A DNA stretch of 64,000 nucleotides from JAAELZ01 sp965237485 (GCA_965237485.1 CBDEFQ010000006.1:186001-250000), one strand, 5' to 3'. Positions 9,050-18,550 are shown, numbered from the stretch's first letter. Notes: generated by a model from the letters alone, not told the origin. Program-made: numbers and translations.

Positions 9050-10359
9050 ATTTGAACTAGAAAACTCAAAGGAATTCTGGACTAAAACAGAAGGCGACTT
9101 CAAACAGTATAAAGCTGGTGGAAAAACTTATGATGAGTTATTTAATCTGGGAAGCAGAAGCAGCGAAGTGTTATTGGCGAGGAACGAACATGCGTTTTCT
9201 GAATTTTGTAATTCGATAAGTAGTAACAAAAGTACCTTATCCCAACTCGCAAAAAAACAACGCGGGGATTTCATGTAGAAAGAACCTCATCCGATAAAGA
9301 CAGCGTTAATAAAACTGTAAGTAATCAGTTGAAAAGCTTACAAATGTGCGCTAAGGACACTGGCAGGGAAGATAAGCTATGCCCAAAAAATGACCTTAAT
9401 AATTCAGTAATTGTCGAAGAAGACAGTAAAGAAAAGTCTATTCAAATTAAATTTGATGGCTATATGTCAGGTAATTATGGTGTAGATAAACGGCACCCGA
9501 TGACGTGGCAAATCGTTCGAAAGGATTTGCTTCCTCATAAGGGGACATCGATCAATCAGTACAATTATATAGATACACTACATAAGCCTTCTGAAGTGAA
9601 GCAATTTCCACAAAATTCATTGGATATATACGGAACCACGGCACCACTAACGTTGAGTTACGACGCAAGAGGAAATCAAGATGGTAGTGTGGCAAATAGC
9701 AATACGGCTTCTTACAGCTGGGATTCGGAAGGCAATCGCAAAGTTTGGGCAAAATCAACGGTTATAGGCAGGCTTGCCATAAAGGGCGGCAGCACTACCA
9801 GTGGTAATCCGACCAATACTTACAAAAATAACAATGACCGACTCTCTAAAGCCGAAAAATTGAGTGTCACTCAGCACACTCTAGATGCCTTTGATGACTG
9901 CGTACAAGTAGGTAAATGTCAGTCGCCCGTGACGGGTTATGAATCTAACAAAAATTTGAACGCCCAACTTAGTGGGAACGAGAGAAGAATCTATCCGTCC
10001 AAAGAAGGTGGCCTAGAGTCTGAAGATGCTTGGCACAGTCACCTAGTTAAAGCTGGAAACCAACCGATTGCCCGCGTGTATTTTCGCAAAGGGGGTGAAC
10101 CACTTCTGCAATACTATCATGCTAACAATGTTGGCACGGTTGAGCTAGAACTCAATGGCAGCGGAAATTTGCTAGGTATGCACATTATGATCCTTATGGC
10201 CTTCCAATTGTTGATTCATATAAGAAAGGTGGTGCTCGACCTTTACCGAGGTATGGATTTGTTGGCAAAGAGTATGACCTAAATGATCAGTATTATTTTC
10301 CCCAGACGTCAGGGTAGTTGCACACATTTTAATTCACAAGGGGCGGCGGAGAAATACTC

Positions 10360-10851
10360 ATGCCGAAATATAGCGTAGAACGAAGAGAAGCTGTTTTATC
10401 TAAATTATTATCATCAAATAGTCAGTCCTTCGCAGAAATATCTAGAGAAGAAGGAATCAGTGTTCAAACCTTGTATGATTGGCGAAATAAAGCCAGACGA
10501 TCAGGAGTTTTAATGCCTAATAGTGATTCATCTAATCAGTGGGATTGCCAAACTAAGTTCACCGTAGTTCTTGAAACTGCTGCGATGAATGAACAAGAAT
10601 TATCTGCGTATTGCCGAGAGAAAGGCCTATACCCTACTCAAATAACGCAATGGCGAGAAGCTTGTATTAATGGTGTTGATGAGGCTCTCATTAGCCCTAA
10701 AGTTGCGCGCGATGAAATACGTGCGTTAAAAAAAGACAAGAAGAAGCTAGAAACCCAGCTGCGCCGCAAAGATAAAGCCTTGGCTGAAACGGCCGCATTA
10801 TTAGTATTACAAAAAAAGTTTCAGGCGCTTTGGGAGGACGAGGAAGTATGA
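10360..10851 (+). CDS. IS OrfA, helix-turn-helix subunit (copy 2)
   Basis: 163 residues, identical at protein level to copies 1 and 3: HTH near residues 24-43 and a charged coiled coil near 127-146. The stop TGA 10849-10851 overlaps the start of orfB. Confidence 0.88.
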   Translation: MPKYSVERREAVLSKLLSSNSQSFAEISREEGISVQTLYDWRNKARRSGVLMPNSDSSNQWDCQTKFTVVLETAAMNEQELSAYCREKGLYPTQITQWREACINGVDEALISPKVARDEIRALKKDKKKLETQLRRKDKALAETAALLVLQKKFQALWEDEEV

Positions 10852-11897
10852 TTACGACTCAGACGCGCATTAAAGTAATCAATGATGTTAATGAAGCAGT
10901 AGACGCAGGTTCAAAGCGTTCAAGTGCTTGTGAGTTGGTTGGCCTTGCCGAGTCTACGCTTAGACGTTGGAAGCCAAAAGGAGAAGATAGTATCCGCAGT
11001 GATCAACGTCCTTTGGTAGAAAAGCCAGTCCCTGGCAATAAACTAAGCGAGCAAGAGCAGCAACACATTTTATCGATATGTAATGAATCGGCATACAATC
11101 ATTTGCCGCCGTCGCAAATAGTACCGCAGTTGGCTGACAAAGGTATTTATGTGGCCAGCGAGTCTAGCTTTTATCGAGTTCTCAAGGCGCATGGGCAATT
11201 GAAGCACCGCGGCCGCGCCAAACAAAAGCAGTCCCGAACACCCGATACTCATATAGCACTAAAACCTAATGCTGTGTGGATGTGGGATATCACCTATTTG
11301 GCGACGCGTACTATTGGCAAGCATTATTACCTGTACATGGTAGAAGACCTTTACAGTCGCTATGGCGTTCACTGGGAAGTACATCCTGTTGAAAGCGGTG
11401 AATTAGGTGCGCAGTTGATGTCTCAGGCGGCTCTAAAAGTGGCTAGCTGCGATGGCATGCCCGTCTTACACAGTGATAATGGCAGCCCAATGAAATCGTT
11501 CACAATGAGAGCGAAGTTAGAAGCATTAGGAATAAAGCCCTCTTACTCAAGGCCAAGAGTAAGCAATGACAACGCTTATATTGAATCCATGTTTAGAACG
11601 GTAAAGTATTGCCCTGCGTGGCCTTCTCAAGGCTTCGATAGCTTAGAGGCCGCCCGCCAATGGGTGGGTAAGTTTATGCAATGGTATAACGAAGAACATC
11701 GTCACAGTGCTATACGCTACGTTACACCTGGCCAGCGTTATCGCGGTGAAGATAGTGCCCTATTAGCAAAACGAGAAGTTGTTTATCAGGAAGCTAAAGC
11801 AGCAAAACCTAATCGGTGGTCTGGCCAAACCCGAAATTGGCGGCCTTGTGGTGCGGTTGCGCTGAACCCACAAAAAGAAGTATTATTGGCTGCGTAG
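10848..11897 (+). CDS. IS OrfB, rve-type DDE transposase (copy 2)
   Basis: Identical at protein level to copy 1, with the same D, D and E blocks of the integrase core. ATG 10848 overlaps the orfA stop. Confidence 0.9.
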   Translation: MITTQTRIKVINDVNEAVDAGSKRSSACELVGLAESTLRRWKPKGEDSIRSDQRPLVEKPVPGNKLSEQEQQHILSICNESAYNHLPPSQIVPQLADKGIYVASESSFYRVLKAHGQLKHRGRAKQKQSRTPDTHIALKPNAVWMWDITYLATRTIGKHYYLYMVEDLYSRYGVHWEVHPVESGELGAQLMSQAALKVASCDGMPVLHSDNGSPMKSFTMRAKLEALGIKPSYSRPRVSNDNAYIESMFRTVKYCPAWPSQGFDSLEAARQWVGKFMQWYNEEHRHSAIRYVTPGQRYRGEDSALLAKREVVYQEAKAAKPNRWSGQTRNWRPCGAVALNPQKEVLLAA

Positions 11898-12045
11898 GAA
11901 AATGTGCAACTACCCTGAAAATTGCCGGAACCATTAGAGGATTAGTGTCTGATTTAGATTGGAAAAAACAAACTGTAAGAGGAGTATGGTAGATACAATT
12001 TGAATTGTCATAAAGTATGTTTATTCATGCCGAAGCCTTCACATG

Positions 12046-13089
12046 CTAGCTGAACTTGTCGTATCTTATTCTATCTGTAGGTACTTTAGCTTCAAGAATT
12101 AGAGGGCGTATTAGTGCGTCAACCATGGGTGCTGGGCCAGCGAGATAGAACATCGAATTACCACCTGCTTCTGGCACAGCTGGCAGAGCGTGTTGGTGAA
12201 CCATACCATGCGCATACACCAATCCGTCGTTGCCTTTCAATTGTTGCATCGTGGGTGGCCCATTAGAAAACACGACATGTATTCCAATATTTTTTGGAAA
12301 TTGGTTTTTAATCTCGATCAACCTGTCCTTGAAGAATAAATCACCCGGCGTGCGCACACCAAAATAGAGGTCAGCTCGGTGATTTTTAAAATAGCCGATT
12401 TGTTTACCGTGTTCCAATATGGACATTAGACCGGCTACGCCAGAGCCACCGGCTATCATAAATAATTCATGACCCTCATCCGCGTGGAAGGTTGCATGGC
12501 CTAAGGGGCCAAATAAGTCGATTTCTTCTGCAGTTCGGTTTGCTTCAAATGCCCACTTAGAAAAAGTGCCACCTGGGGTTTGTTTTAAGATGAATTTTAG
12601 AGTGGCGGTTTTTGGTGAGTAGTTCACCATTGAGTATGCGCGAAAGCCTTCAATTTTTGGCGGGTTTAATACGAAAAACTGACCTGCGTGGTACTCAGTC
12701 TCATTTGGTAAGCTAACTTCAAACCGCAGTACTTCAGCAGTTAGTTTCTCATATTGAGTAATTTTGCCGCGATGGTGGTCAGGATTGAAGTCGTCTTCTC
12801 GAAAAGGTGCAATTCTTGCGGGTACGATAATATTGCAAGCTGATTGTGCTGTGCATTGGCACATAAGAATTTCACGCTTAGCGGGCGTAAAACGTGCTTT
12901 ACCGGGGGCTTGAGGCCAGCCTTCGTCCACGTCGCCGTTGTTAACGCGGGCCTTGCAAGTGCCGCAGGTGCCAGTTGCGCATTCAAAAGGCAGAGGAATG
13001 CCGGCGCGCAAACCAGCGTAAAGTAATTTCTCCCCGGGGTTAGCTTCAAACTGGTAGGTTTGAGATTTCTTTTCTATTTCAATTAGCAT
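12046..13089 (-). CDS. Oxygenase electron-transfer reductase (2Fe-2S ferredoxin / FAD / NAD domains)
   Basis: 347 residues. Residues 1-95 form a plant-type 2Fe-2S ferredoxin domain with the cluster motif CATGTCGTC and the distal Cys in ILMCQCTAQS. Residues about 105-210 are the FAD-binding domain (FRAYSMVNYS, the RxYS flavin motif), and about 210-347 the NAD-binding domain (LFMIAGGSGVAGLMSIL; C-terminal YLAGPAPMVDALI). This is the layout of reductases that pass electrons from NADH to Rieske or diiron oxygenases such as toluene monooxygenase TouF/TmoF. It lies 60 bp downstream of the Rieske ferredoxin gene on the same strand. With the oxygenase gone, the electron acceptor is uncertain. It looks intact. 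Confidence 0.88.
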   Translation of the reverse strand: MLIEIEKKSQTYQFEANPGEKLLYAGLRAGIPLPFECATGTCGTCKARVNNGDVDEGWPQAPGKARFTPAKREILMCQCTAQSACNIIVPARIAPFREDDFNPDHHRGKITQYEKLTAEVLRFEVSLPNETEYHAGQFFVLNPPKIEGFRAYSMVNYSPKTATLKFILKQTPGGTFSKWAFEANRTAEEIDLFGPLGHATFHADEGHELFMIAGGSGVAGLMSILEHGKQIGYFKNHRADLYFGVRTPGDLFFKDRLIEIKNQFPKNIGIHVVFSNGPPTMQQLKGNDGLVYAHGMVHQHALPAVPEAGGNSMFYLAGPAPMVDALIRPLILEAKVPTDRIRYDKFS

Positions 13090-13149
13090 GACTCGGCTCG
13101 TGAGCCAAACTCAAGTGAGACCCAAAACTTTAATACAAGGATGACGCAC

Positions 13150-13491
13150 TTAGTCGTCGTCATCAAAATCGTACTCAAGTTCTTTGTCAAGAAAAACCAT
13201 TACTTGCCCGTCTTCTTCCTTTATTTCATACATCAATAAAGATTTTTCAGCAGGGCCCATTGGTTTTCCTGTTTTCATATCCCATTGCCATAGGTGTCGG
13301 TCGCAGGTCATTACATTGTTTACACAGATACCTGAACCCTCAAGATACTCCTCCATATGGGGGCATACTGGTGGGTAGGCTCTAAAGCCGTCGCCAACAT
13401 TTGCTATAAGAATATCAATGCCATCGATGGTGTACTCTTTTAGTTTATCTTGCTTGACTTCACTTGCGGGGCAGACTGGTTTCCAGCTCAT
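13150..13491 (-). CDS. Rieske [2Fe-2S] ferredoxin (TmoC/TouC-like)
   Basis: 113 residues with both Rieske ligand pairs: CPHMEEYLEGSG (Cys-X-His) and MTCDRHLWQWD (Cys-X2-His). The size and the acidic tail (EYDFDDDD) fit the small soluble ferredoxins that shuttle electrons between a reductase and a ring-hydroxylating or toluene-type monooxygenase. It sits between the oxygenase remnant upstream and the reductase downstream, so the three form one former operon. The gene is intact, but its terminal oxygenase is not. Confidence 0.9.
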   Translation of the reverse strand: MSWKPVCPASEVKQDKLKEYTIDGIDILIANVGDGFRAYPPVCPHMEEYLEGSGICVNNVMTCDRHLWQWDMKTGKPMGPAEKSLLMYEIKEEDGQVMVFLDKELEYDFDDDD

Positions 13492-13516
13492 ATTCTGACT
13501 CTAGGTATAGTGAGGC

Positions 13517-13777
13517 TTAGATTGGCCAGTGCGTGCCTTTGTCTAAGCGGCGCGTGTCTAGACGAACTTCTCGGTCTTCGAATTTTAGGTTGTCACCATC
13601 AATGACGAACTTGTCATTATAACGGCCAACAAGTCTTCGTGCAAGTTACGCCCGAATGGGCCCCAAATTGAGTTGTGATGATCGATACGCGTTTTACGGT
13701 CTTTCTCAGAGTCACTCGCTAAGCCTAAACCACGAAACTCAATCATTACTGAGTTTGGGCCAAATGGTGTCATTAGG
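13517..13777 (-). pseudogene. Ring-hydroxylating oxygenase remnant (alpha piece joined to beta C-terminus)
   Basis: One frame encodes GPNSVMIEFRGLGLASDSEK and WGPFGRNLHEDL, resembling the C-terminal half of a Rieske oxygenase alpha subunit. Right after HEDL a different frame continues GRYNDKFVIDGDNLKFEDRE ... LDTRRLDKGTHWPI-stop, which resembles the C-terminus of a beta (SnoaL-fold) subunit. The simplest reading is an internal deletion that joined alpha to beta and shifted frame. The upstream part of alpha is cut off by the transposon starting at 13,778. The alpha/beta assignment is by motif resemblance only. Confidence 0.55.
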
Positions 13778-14329
13778 AGTCTTGTCCAACATGAAATGAT
13801 ACTGAGCGAAGGGACTGATTCTAATCGGAAATGATACCGAACTAATCTAATTTCTGTTCATGATGGTGAATGAATACCATTATGAATGACCACCATATAG
13901 ATACCCTTGATAAGGCACGCTTGTTGCTACAAGGCACTGATGAAATCGATCTGGCAATCGACGGTAAACGCAATCGCTATGATTTCATCAAACGCACCTT
14001 AATGCGTTTCAAATACAGCAAACCGGGTCGAGCCGATAAGGGCCTTGTGCTGCGTTATATCACACGCATCAGCGGTTACTCTTATGTGCAAGTGAAACGC
14101 CTGGCTGCCAGCTATCTCAAGCACGGTAGAATCCAGTGGCGACATCGTGCCACAAGGGGCTTTGCTAGACGCTATAGCAATCAAGACATTAAGCTTCTAG
14201 CAGATATGGATGAACTCCACGGTACGTTATCAGGCCATGCCACTAGGAAACTCTGTGAGCGCGCCTTAGTTGTCTATAGAAGTGGACCCGCTTTTTAGGA
14301 CAGATGGCTTAGGAGTTATTTTCAGCTGA

Positions 14330-15154
14330 TTAAGCGGCCAATTTCAGGCCGCGACATGGATCATACATCATGTCAGGGACCATGCCCAATGTTTGATGTT
14401 TACGCTCTTGGTTGTAATAGTTTATCCAGGAGCCAATGCCGTCTTTTGCCTCTTTCATCGATTGGTAGGCTTGCAAATAGACTTCCTCATATTTCACGCT
14501 GCGCCATAAGCGCTCAACAAATACATTGTCACGCCAAGCACCTTTGCCATCCATGCTGATGCGAATACCATTGTCTTTGAGTACACCGGTAAACGCCTCA
14601 CTGGTAAATTGCGCACCTTGATCGCTGTTAAAGATATCAGGCTTGCCGTAGTAATGCAGTGCCTCTTCCAAAGCATCTACGCAGAATGCGCTATCCATGC
14701 TGTTGCTAAGCCGCCATGACAGCACTTTACGAGAATACCAATCCATCACAACGGTAAGATAAGCAAAGCCCTTAGGCATCGGGATATAAGTTATATCGGT
14801 ACACCAAGCTTGATTGGGTTGATTGATGGCCAACCCACCTAGCAGATAAGGATAAATCTTGTGCCCCGCCTTCTTCTTGCTGGTGTTAGGCCTAGGATAG
14901 ATGGCTTTAATGCCCATCTTACGCATTAAGCGTCGCACATGTTTACGGTCAACTCGGTGGCCTACATCTTGCAACACATCACGAATGCGTCTACTGCCAA
15001 GAAAGGGCCGATTGAGGTGAATGCGATCAATCAGATGCATCAGTTCCAAGTCATCCTCATTAGCAGGTGAGGTTTTGTAATAAACATGGGAACGATGAAT
15101 CTTCAACAATTTACACTGACGAACTAACGATAGTTTATTGCTTTTATTAATCAT
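14330..15154 (-). CDS. IS3 OrfB, DDE transposase (copy A)
   Basis: 274 residues with HTH_21 (LNRPFLGSRRIRDVLQDVGH) and an rve core holding the catalytic triad: AWCTDITYIPMPKGFAYLTV (D), FNSDQGAQFTS (D) and DNVFVERLWRSVKYEEVYLQ (E). It ends NQERKHQTLGMVPDMMYDP. Intact in this copy, so it could supply transposase for the frameshifted copy B. Confidence 0.93.
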   Translation of the reverse strand: MINKSNKLSLVRQCKLLKIHRSHVYYKTSPANEDDLELMHLIDRIHLNRPFLGSRRIRDVLQDVGHRVDRKHVRRLMRKMGIKAIYPRPNTSKKKAGHKIYPYLLGGLAINQPNQAWCTDITYIPMPKGFAYLTVVMDWYSRKVLSWRLSNSMDSAFCVDALEEALHYYGKPDIFNSDQGAQFTSEAFTGVLKDNGIRISMDGKGAWRDNVFVERLWRSVKYEEVYLQAYQSMKEAKDGIGSWINYYNQERKHQTLGMVPDMMYDPCRGLKLAA

Positions 15155-15174
15155 AGTTTTGCGCTCAGGTCTGT

Positions 15175-15456
15175 TTAACGACCGAGCGCTTTTGATAAAA
15201 AATCGTTTTCCATGGTGATTTCACCGATCTTTGCCTGTAATGATTTAATCTCTGATTCTCGGTTTGGAGATAAGCCTGTGCCTGATGCAAAGACTTCAGC
15301 TGAGCTATCGAGCAATTGTTTCTTCCACTTGACGATAAGATTTGCATTGATGTCATAACGACTAGCAAGATTGCTTAATGTTTCATCACCTTTGATTGCT
15401 GCAAGAGCAACTTTGGCTTTGAATTGTGGGGCATGGTTTCTACGCTTTTTACTCAT
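15175..15456 (-). CDS. IS3 OrfA (copy A)
   Basis: 93 residues of the Tnp_8 helix-turn-helix family: RRNHAPQFKAKVALAAIKGD, LASRYDINANLIVKWKKQLL, then a leucine-zipper-like stretch SLQAKIGEITMENDFLSKAL. It acts as the DNA-binding part of the transposase. OrfB follows after 20 nt in another frame, so the fusion transposase may arise by programmed frameshifting, as is usual for IS3. Confidence 0.93.
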   Translation of the reverse strand: MSKKRRNHAPQFKAKVALAAIKGDETLSNLASRYDINANLIVKWKKQLLDSSAEVFASGTGLSPNRESEIKSLQAKIGEITMENDFLSKALGR

Positions 15457-16408
15457 TTTCTGTTCCTCGTTTTGAACAATTATAAAACAGAAAATAACTC
15501 CTTATTTTGGCCTTCAACCTGTCCTAATCATGGGGTCCACTTCATATGAGCAAACTGAGTATGCCAACCTGGCACCTATCTCGGTTTCTCATCTATACAA
15601 TCTACGCCGATCTAAACCCTACCAGAACAATCGCCGTCACTTTGAAAAGACACATTCCAAGCCTTCTTCTATCGGCCAAAGACGTAAGCCACAGCCAGAA
15701 GGTCAACCTGGCTATAGCCGTGTAGATACAGTGCATCAGGGCGATAAGGACAAGGTTAAAGGGGTCTATCATATCAACGCCGTTGATGAGATCACCCCGT
15801 TTGAAGTCGTGTCTTCTACACAGAAAATATCAGAGCCATTCTTGATGCCTATTCTCACTCAAATGCTAGAGCAATTCCCCTTTGTGATTAAAGGCTTTCA
15901 TGCCGATAATGGCAGTGAATACATTAACCAATCGGTGGTGCGATTGTTGAATAAGCTATTAATCGAGTTGACCAAATCCAGGGCTAGACACCGTAACGAC
16001 CATGCCTTAGTTGAGTGCAACAATGGGGCCATCGTGCGCAAGCATCTTGGCTTCATGCATATCCCGCAAAAATATGCGCCTGAGATTAATCAATTTGCCA
16101 CCGACTTTCTTAACCCTTATTTGAATTATCACCGACCTTGTTTCTTCCCACAGATCAGCACTAACAACAAAGGAAAACAAGTCAAAACCTATCCATATCG
16201 AAACATGATGACGCCTTATGAAAAACTCAAATCGTTGACCAATGCACAGTCATATCTTAAAACTCACATCTCGTTTACAATGCTTGACGATATCGTTTAT
16301 CAGATGACTGATAATGAGGCAGCAAAACAACTCAATGAGGAAAAAACTAAACTCTTTAAAAACATCTTTGAACAGAAACGGCAATTTTCAGGGTAGTTGC
16401 ACATTTTC

Positions 16409-17458
16409 CTACGCAGCCAATAATACTTCTTTTTGTGGGTTCAGCGCAACCGCACCACAAGGCCGCCAATTTCGGGTTTGGCCAGACCACCGATTAGGTT
16501 TTGCTGCTTTAGCTTCCTGATAAACAACTTCTCGTTTTGCTAATAGGGCACTATCTTCACCGCGATAACGCTGGCCAGGTGTAACGTAGCGTATAGCACT
16601 GTGACGATGTTCTTCGTTATACCATTGCATAAACTTACCCACCCATTGGCGGGCGGCCTCTAAGCTATCGAAGCCTTGAGAAGGCCACGCAGGGCAATAC
16701 TTTACCGTTCTAAACATGGATTCAATATAAGCGTTGTCATTGCTTACTCTTGGCCTTGAGTAAGAGGGCTTTATTCCTAATGCTTCTAACTTCGCTCTCA
16801 TTGTGAACGATTTCATTGGGCTGCCATTATCACTGTGTAAGACGGGCATGCCATCGCAGCTGGCCACTTTTAGAGCCGCCTGAGACATCAACTGCGCACC
16901 TAATTCACCGCTTTCAACAGGATGTACTTCCCAGTGAACGCCATAGCGACTGTAAAGGTCTTCTACCATGTACAGGTAATAATGCTTGCCAATAGTACGC
17001 GTCGCCAAATAGGTGATATCCCACATCCACACAGCATTAGGTTTTAGTGCTATATGAGTATCGGGTGTTCGGGACTGCTTTTGTTTGGCGCGGCCGCGGT
17101 GCTTCAATTGCCCATGCGCCTTGAGAACTCGATAAAAGCTAGACTCGCTGGCCACATAAATACCTTTGTCAGCCAACTGCGGTACTATTTGCGACGGCGG
17201 CAAATGATGGTATGCCGATTCATTACATATCGATAAAATGTGTTGCTGCTCTTGCTCGCTTAGTTTATTGCCAGGGACTGGCTTTTCTACCAAAGGACGT
17301 TGATCACTGCGGATACTATCTTCTCCTTTTGGCTTCCAACGTCTAAGCGTAGACTCGGCAAGGCCAACCAACTCACAAGCACTTGAACGCTTTGAACCTG
17401 CGTCTACTGCTTCATTAACATCATTGATTACTTTAATGCGCGTCTGAGTCGTAATCAT
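16409..17458 (-). CDS. IS OrfB, rve-type DDE transposase (copy 3)
   Basis: Same as copy 1 apart from one substitution (NESAYHHLPPS instead of NESAYNHLPPS). Catalytic blocks WDITYLAT, LHSDNGSPM and DNAYIESMFRTV are kept. Confidence 0.9.
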   Translation of the reverse strand: MITTQTRIKVINDVNEAVDAGSKRSSACELVGLAESTLRRWKPKGEDSIRSDQRPLVEKPVPGNKLSEQEQQHILSICNESAYHHLPPSQIVPQLADKGIYVASESSFYRVLKAHGQLKHRGRAKQKQSRTPDTHIALKPNAVWMWDITYLATRTIGKHYYLYMVEDLYSRYGVHWEVHPVESGELGAQLMSQAALKVASCDGMPVLHSDNGSPMKSFTMRAKLEALGIKPSYSRPRVSNDNAYIESMFRTVKYCPAWPSQGFDSLEAARQWVGKFMQWYNEEHRHSAIRYVTPGQRYRGEDSALLAKREVVYQEAKAAKPNRWSGQTRNWRPCGAVALNPQKEVLLAA

Positions 17459-17946
17459 ACTTCCTCGTCCTCCCAAAGTGCCTGAAACTTTTTTTGTAAT
17501 ACTAATAATGCGGCCGTTTCAGCCAAGGCTTTATCTTTGCGGCGCAGCTGGGTTTCTAGCTTCTTCTTGTCTTTTTTTAACGCACGTATTTCATCGCGCG
17601 CAACTTTAGGGCTAATGAGAGCCTCATCAACACCATTAATACAAGCTTCTCGCCATTGCGTTATTTGAGTAGGGTATAGGCCTTTCTCTCGGCAATACGC
17701 AGATAATTCTTGTTCATTCATCGCAGCAGTTTCAAGAACTACGGTGAACTTAGTTTGGCAATCCCACTGATTAGATGAATCACTATTAGGCATTAAAACT
17801 CCTGATCGTCTGGCTTTATTTCGCCAATCATACAAGGTTTGAACACTGATTCCTTCTTCTCTAGATATTTCTGCGAAGGACTGACTATTTGATGATAATA
17901 ATTTAGATAAAACAGCTTCTCTTCGTTCTACGCTATATTTCGGCAT
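17455..17946 (-). CDS. IS OrfA, helix-turn-helix subunit (copy 3)
   Basis: 163 residues, protein identical to copies 1 and 2. A silent base change near the 3' end (AAAGTGCC versus AAAGCGCC on the plus strand) shows slight divergence. Confidence 0.88.
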   Translation of the reverse strand: MPKYSVERREAVLSKLLSSNSQSFAEISREEGISVQTLYDWRNKARRSGVLMPNSDSSNQWDCQTKFTVVLETAAMNEQELSAYCREKGLYPTQITQWREACINGVDEALISPKVARDEIRALKKDKKKLETQLRRKDKALAETAALLVLQKKFQALWEDEEV

Positions 17947-18073
17947 GAGTATTTCTCCGCCGCCCCTTGTGAATTAAAATGTGTGCAACTACCCTGACGT
18001 CTGGGGGAAATGACAATCAACTTCTCGGTATCATTCCTGTATTGGAATAGACTGCACAACTGGGTTTTAACCA

Positions 18074-18550
18074 TTAGCTGCCTGCAAACGTGCGAAGCTT
18101 GTTTCCTTGCATTCTGTATCCGATCCATTCGCTTTGTGGCTTTGCACCAATAGAATCGTAAAAATCGATAGATGGTTTGTTCCAATCAAGCACATTCCAT
18201 TCAAAGCGCCCACAGTCTTGTTCTAAGGCGATGTTTGCCAGTTTTTTCATTAACGCCATGCCAGCACCTTTGCCGCGAAAACCAGGTGAGACATATAAAT
18301 CTTCAAGAAATAGTCCGCGCTTGCCGAGCCAAGTGGAATAGTTGAAGAAGTAAATCGACATGCCAGCAACAACGCCGTCGACAAAACATATCAATGCTTG
18401 TGCATTACTTCCCTGGCCAAATAACGATTGATTAATCCTGTCTACATCGGTGACGACTTGCTCAGACGCTTTTTCGTAAATCGCCAATTCCATAATGAAG
18501 TCAAATATCTGTTGACAATCTTCAGGTGTGGCAGGGCGAATGGTGATCAT
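18074..18550 (-). CDS. GNAT-family N-acetyltransferase (SSAT/diamine-acetyltransferase-like)
   Basis: 158 residues covering one complete GNAT fold: MITIRPATPEDCQQIFDFI, the acetyl-CoA pyrophosphate loop VSPGFRGKGAGMALMKKLA (Q/R-x-x-G-x-G/A) and FEWNVLDWNKPSIDFYDSIG near the C-terminus. The WNVLDWN...FY block is typical of the spermidine/diamine acetyltransferase branch, so a polyamine or other amine substrate is likely but unproven. It is the last gene of a tight minus-strand operon, 11 bp after the amidotransferase-like gene. It ends about 20 bp from the transposon boundary at 18,053 yet looks intact. Confidence 0.85.
   Translation of the reverse strand: MITIRPATPEDCQQIFDFIMELAIYEKASEQVVTDVDRINQSLFGQGSNAQALICFVDGVVAGMSIYFFNYSTWLGKRGLFLEDLYVSPGFRGKGAGMALMKKLANIALEQDCGRFEWNVLDWNKPSIDFYDSIGAKPQSEWIGYRMQGNKLRTFAGS

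Larger units (their letters stand above)
6818..10299 (+). pseudogene. Decayed RHS/YD-repeat protein gene
   Basis: Fragments in several frames read as one large RHS-type protein: VFVETDNQGRPLETFSVKSV near 6890, KIHYDEHGRIVRFNQQAKDD near 7145, a long middle block at 7240-7775, its continuation after the IS4-type element (ENSKEFWTKTEGDFKQYKAG), and a C-terminal block at 9329-10,299 with YDARGNQDGS repeats and PYGLPIVDS...RYGFVGKEYDLNDQYYF, the RHS core motif. It breaks off inside the core, at YYF, where the 1,628-bp IS starts, so the variable toxin tip is missing. Frameshifts lie near 7050, 7240, 9278 and 10,180. RHS proteins are large polymorphic toxins or surface polymers. The 5' end is lost beyond the IS66 end at 6,763. 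Confidence 0.8.
10300..11927 (+). mobile_element. 1,628-bp two-ORF IS, copy 2
   Basis: Same termini and length as copy 1. The left 4-bp flank is TTTT and the right is GAAC, so no target duplication exists. Together with the abrupt loss of the RHS gene on its left, this suggests that DNA next to this copy was deleted or exchanged by recombination between IS copies. Confidence 0.92.
14278..15544 (-). mobile_element. IS3-family element, 1,267 bp, copy A
   Basis: Ends carry GAAGTGGACCC inverted repeats, with target duplication TAT (14275-14277 and 15545-15547). It has two consecutive ORFs. Copy B at 60,939 is 4 bp shorter because of a deletion in orfB. Confidence 0.92.
16379..18006 (-). mobile_element. 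1,628-bp two-ORF IS, copy 3
   Basis: Same termini as copies 1 and 2, with target duplication GAAA (16375-16378 and 18007-18010). It is inserted one codon before the stop of the rve transposase. Confidence 0.93.
13870..18013 (+). pseudogene. Integrase-type (rve) transposase split by two ISs
   Basis: Three pieces, 13870-14277, 15548-16378 and 18011-18013, join to exactly 413 codons plus TGA. The first piece starts MNTIMNDHHIDTLDKARLLL and has an HTH. The second contains the rve core: YSRVDTVHQGD (first D), KGFHADNGSEYINQ (second D) and ARHRNDHALVECNNGAIVRK (E). The IS3 insertion duplicated TAT (LVVY/EQTEYANL) and the 1,628-bp IS duplicated GAAA (IFEQK-stop). Both joins restore the frame, so this was a full-length gene before the insertions. 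The protein resembles the integrase-like transposases of IS481/IS1202-type elements; I cannot assign the subgroup. Confidence 0.82.
13778..18053 (+). mobile_element. rve-transposase element carrying two nested ISs
   Basis: Imperfect terminal repeats of about 29 bp face each other: AGTCTTGTCCAAC...AATGATACTGAG at 13,778 and its counterpart ending AGACT at 18,053 (TCGGTATCATTC). Without the nested IS3 element (14,278-15,544) and the 1,628-bp IS (16,379-18,006), each with its target duplication, the element is about 1,374 bp with a single transposase gene. I see no matching target duplication outside it, and the oxygenase gene on its left is truncated, so the insertion was accompanied or followed by a deletion. 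Family not certain (IS1202/IS481-like). Confidence 0.75.

Noticed and set aside
4804..11927. Composite transposon bounded by copies 1 and 2 of the 1,628-bp IS
   Set aside because: Copy 1 has its own AATT duplication, and copy 2 has no duplication matching an outer end of copy 1; independent events fit better.
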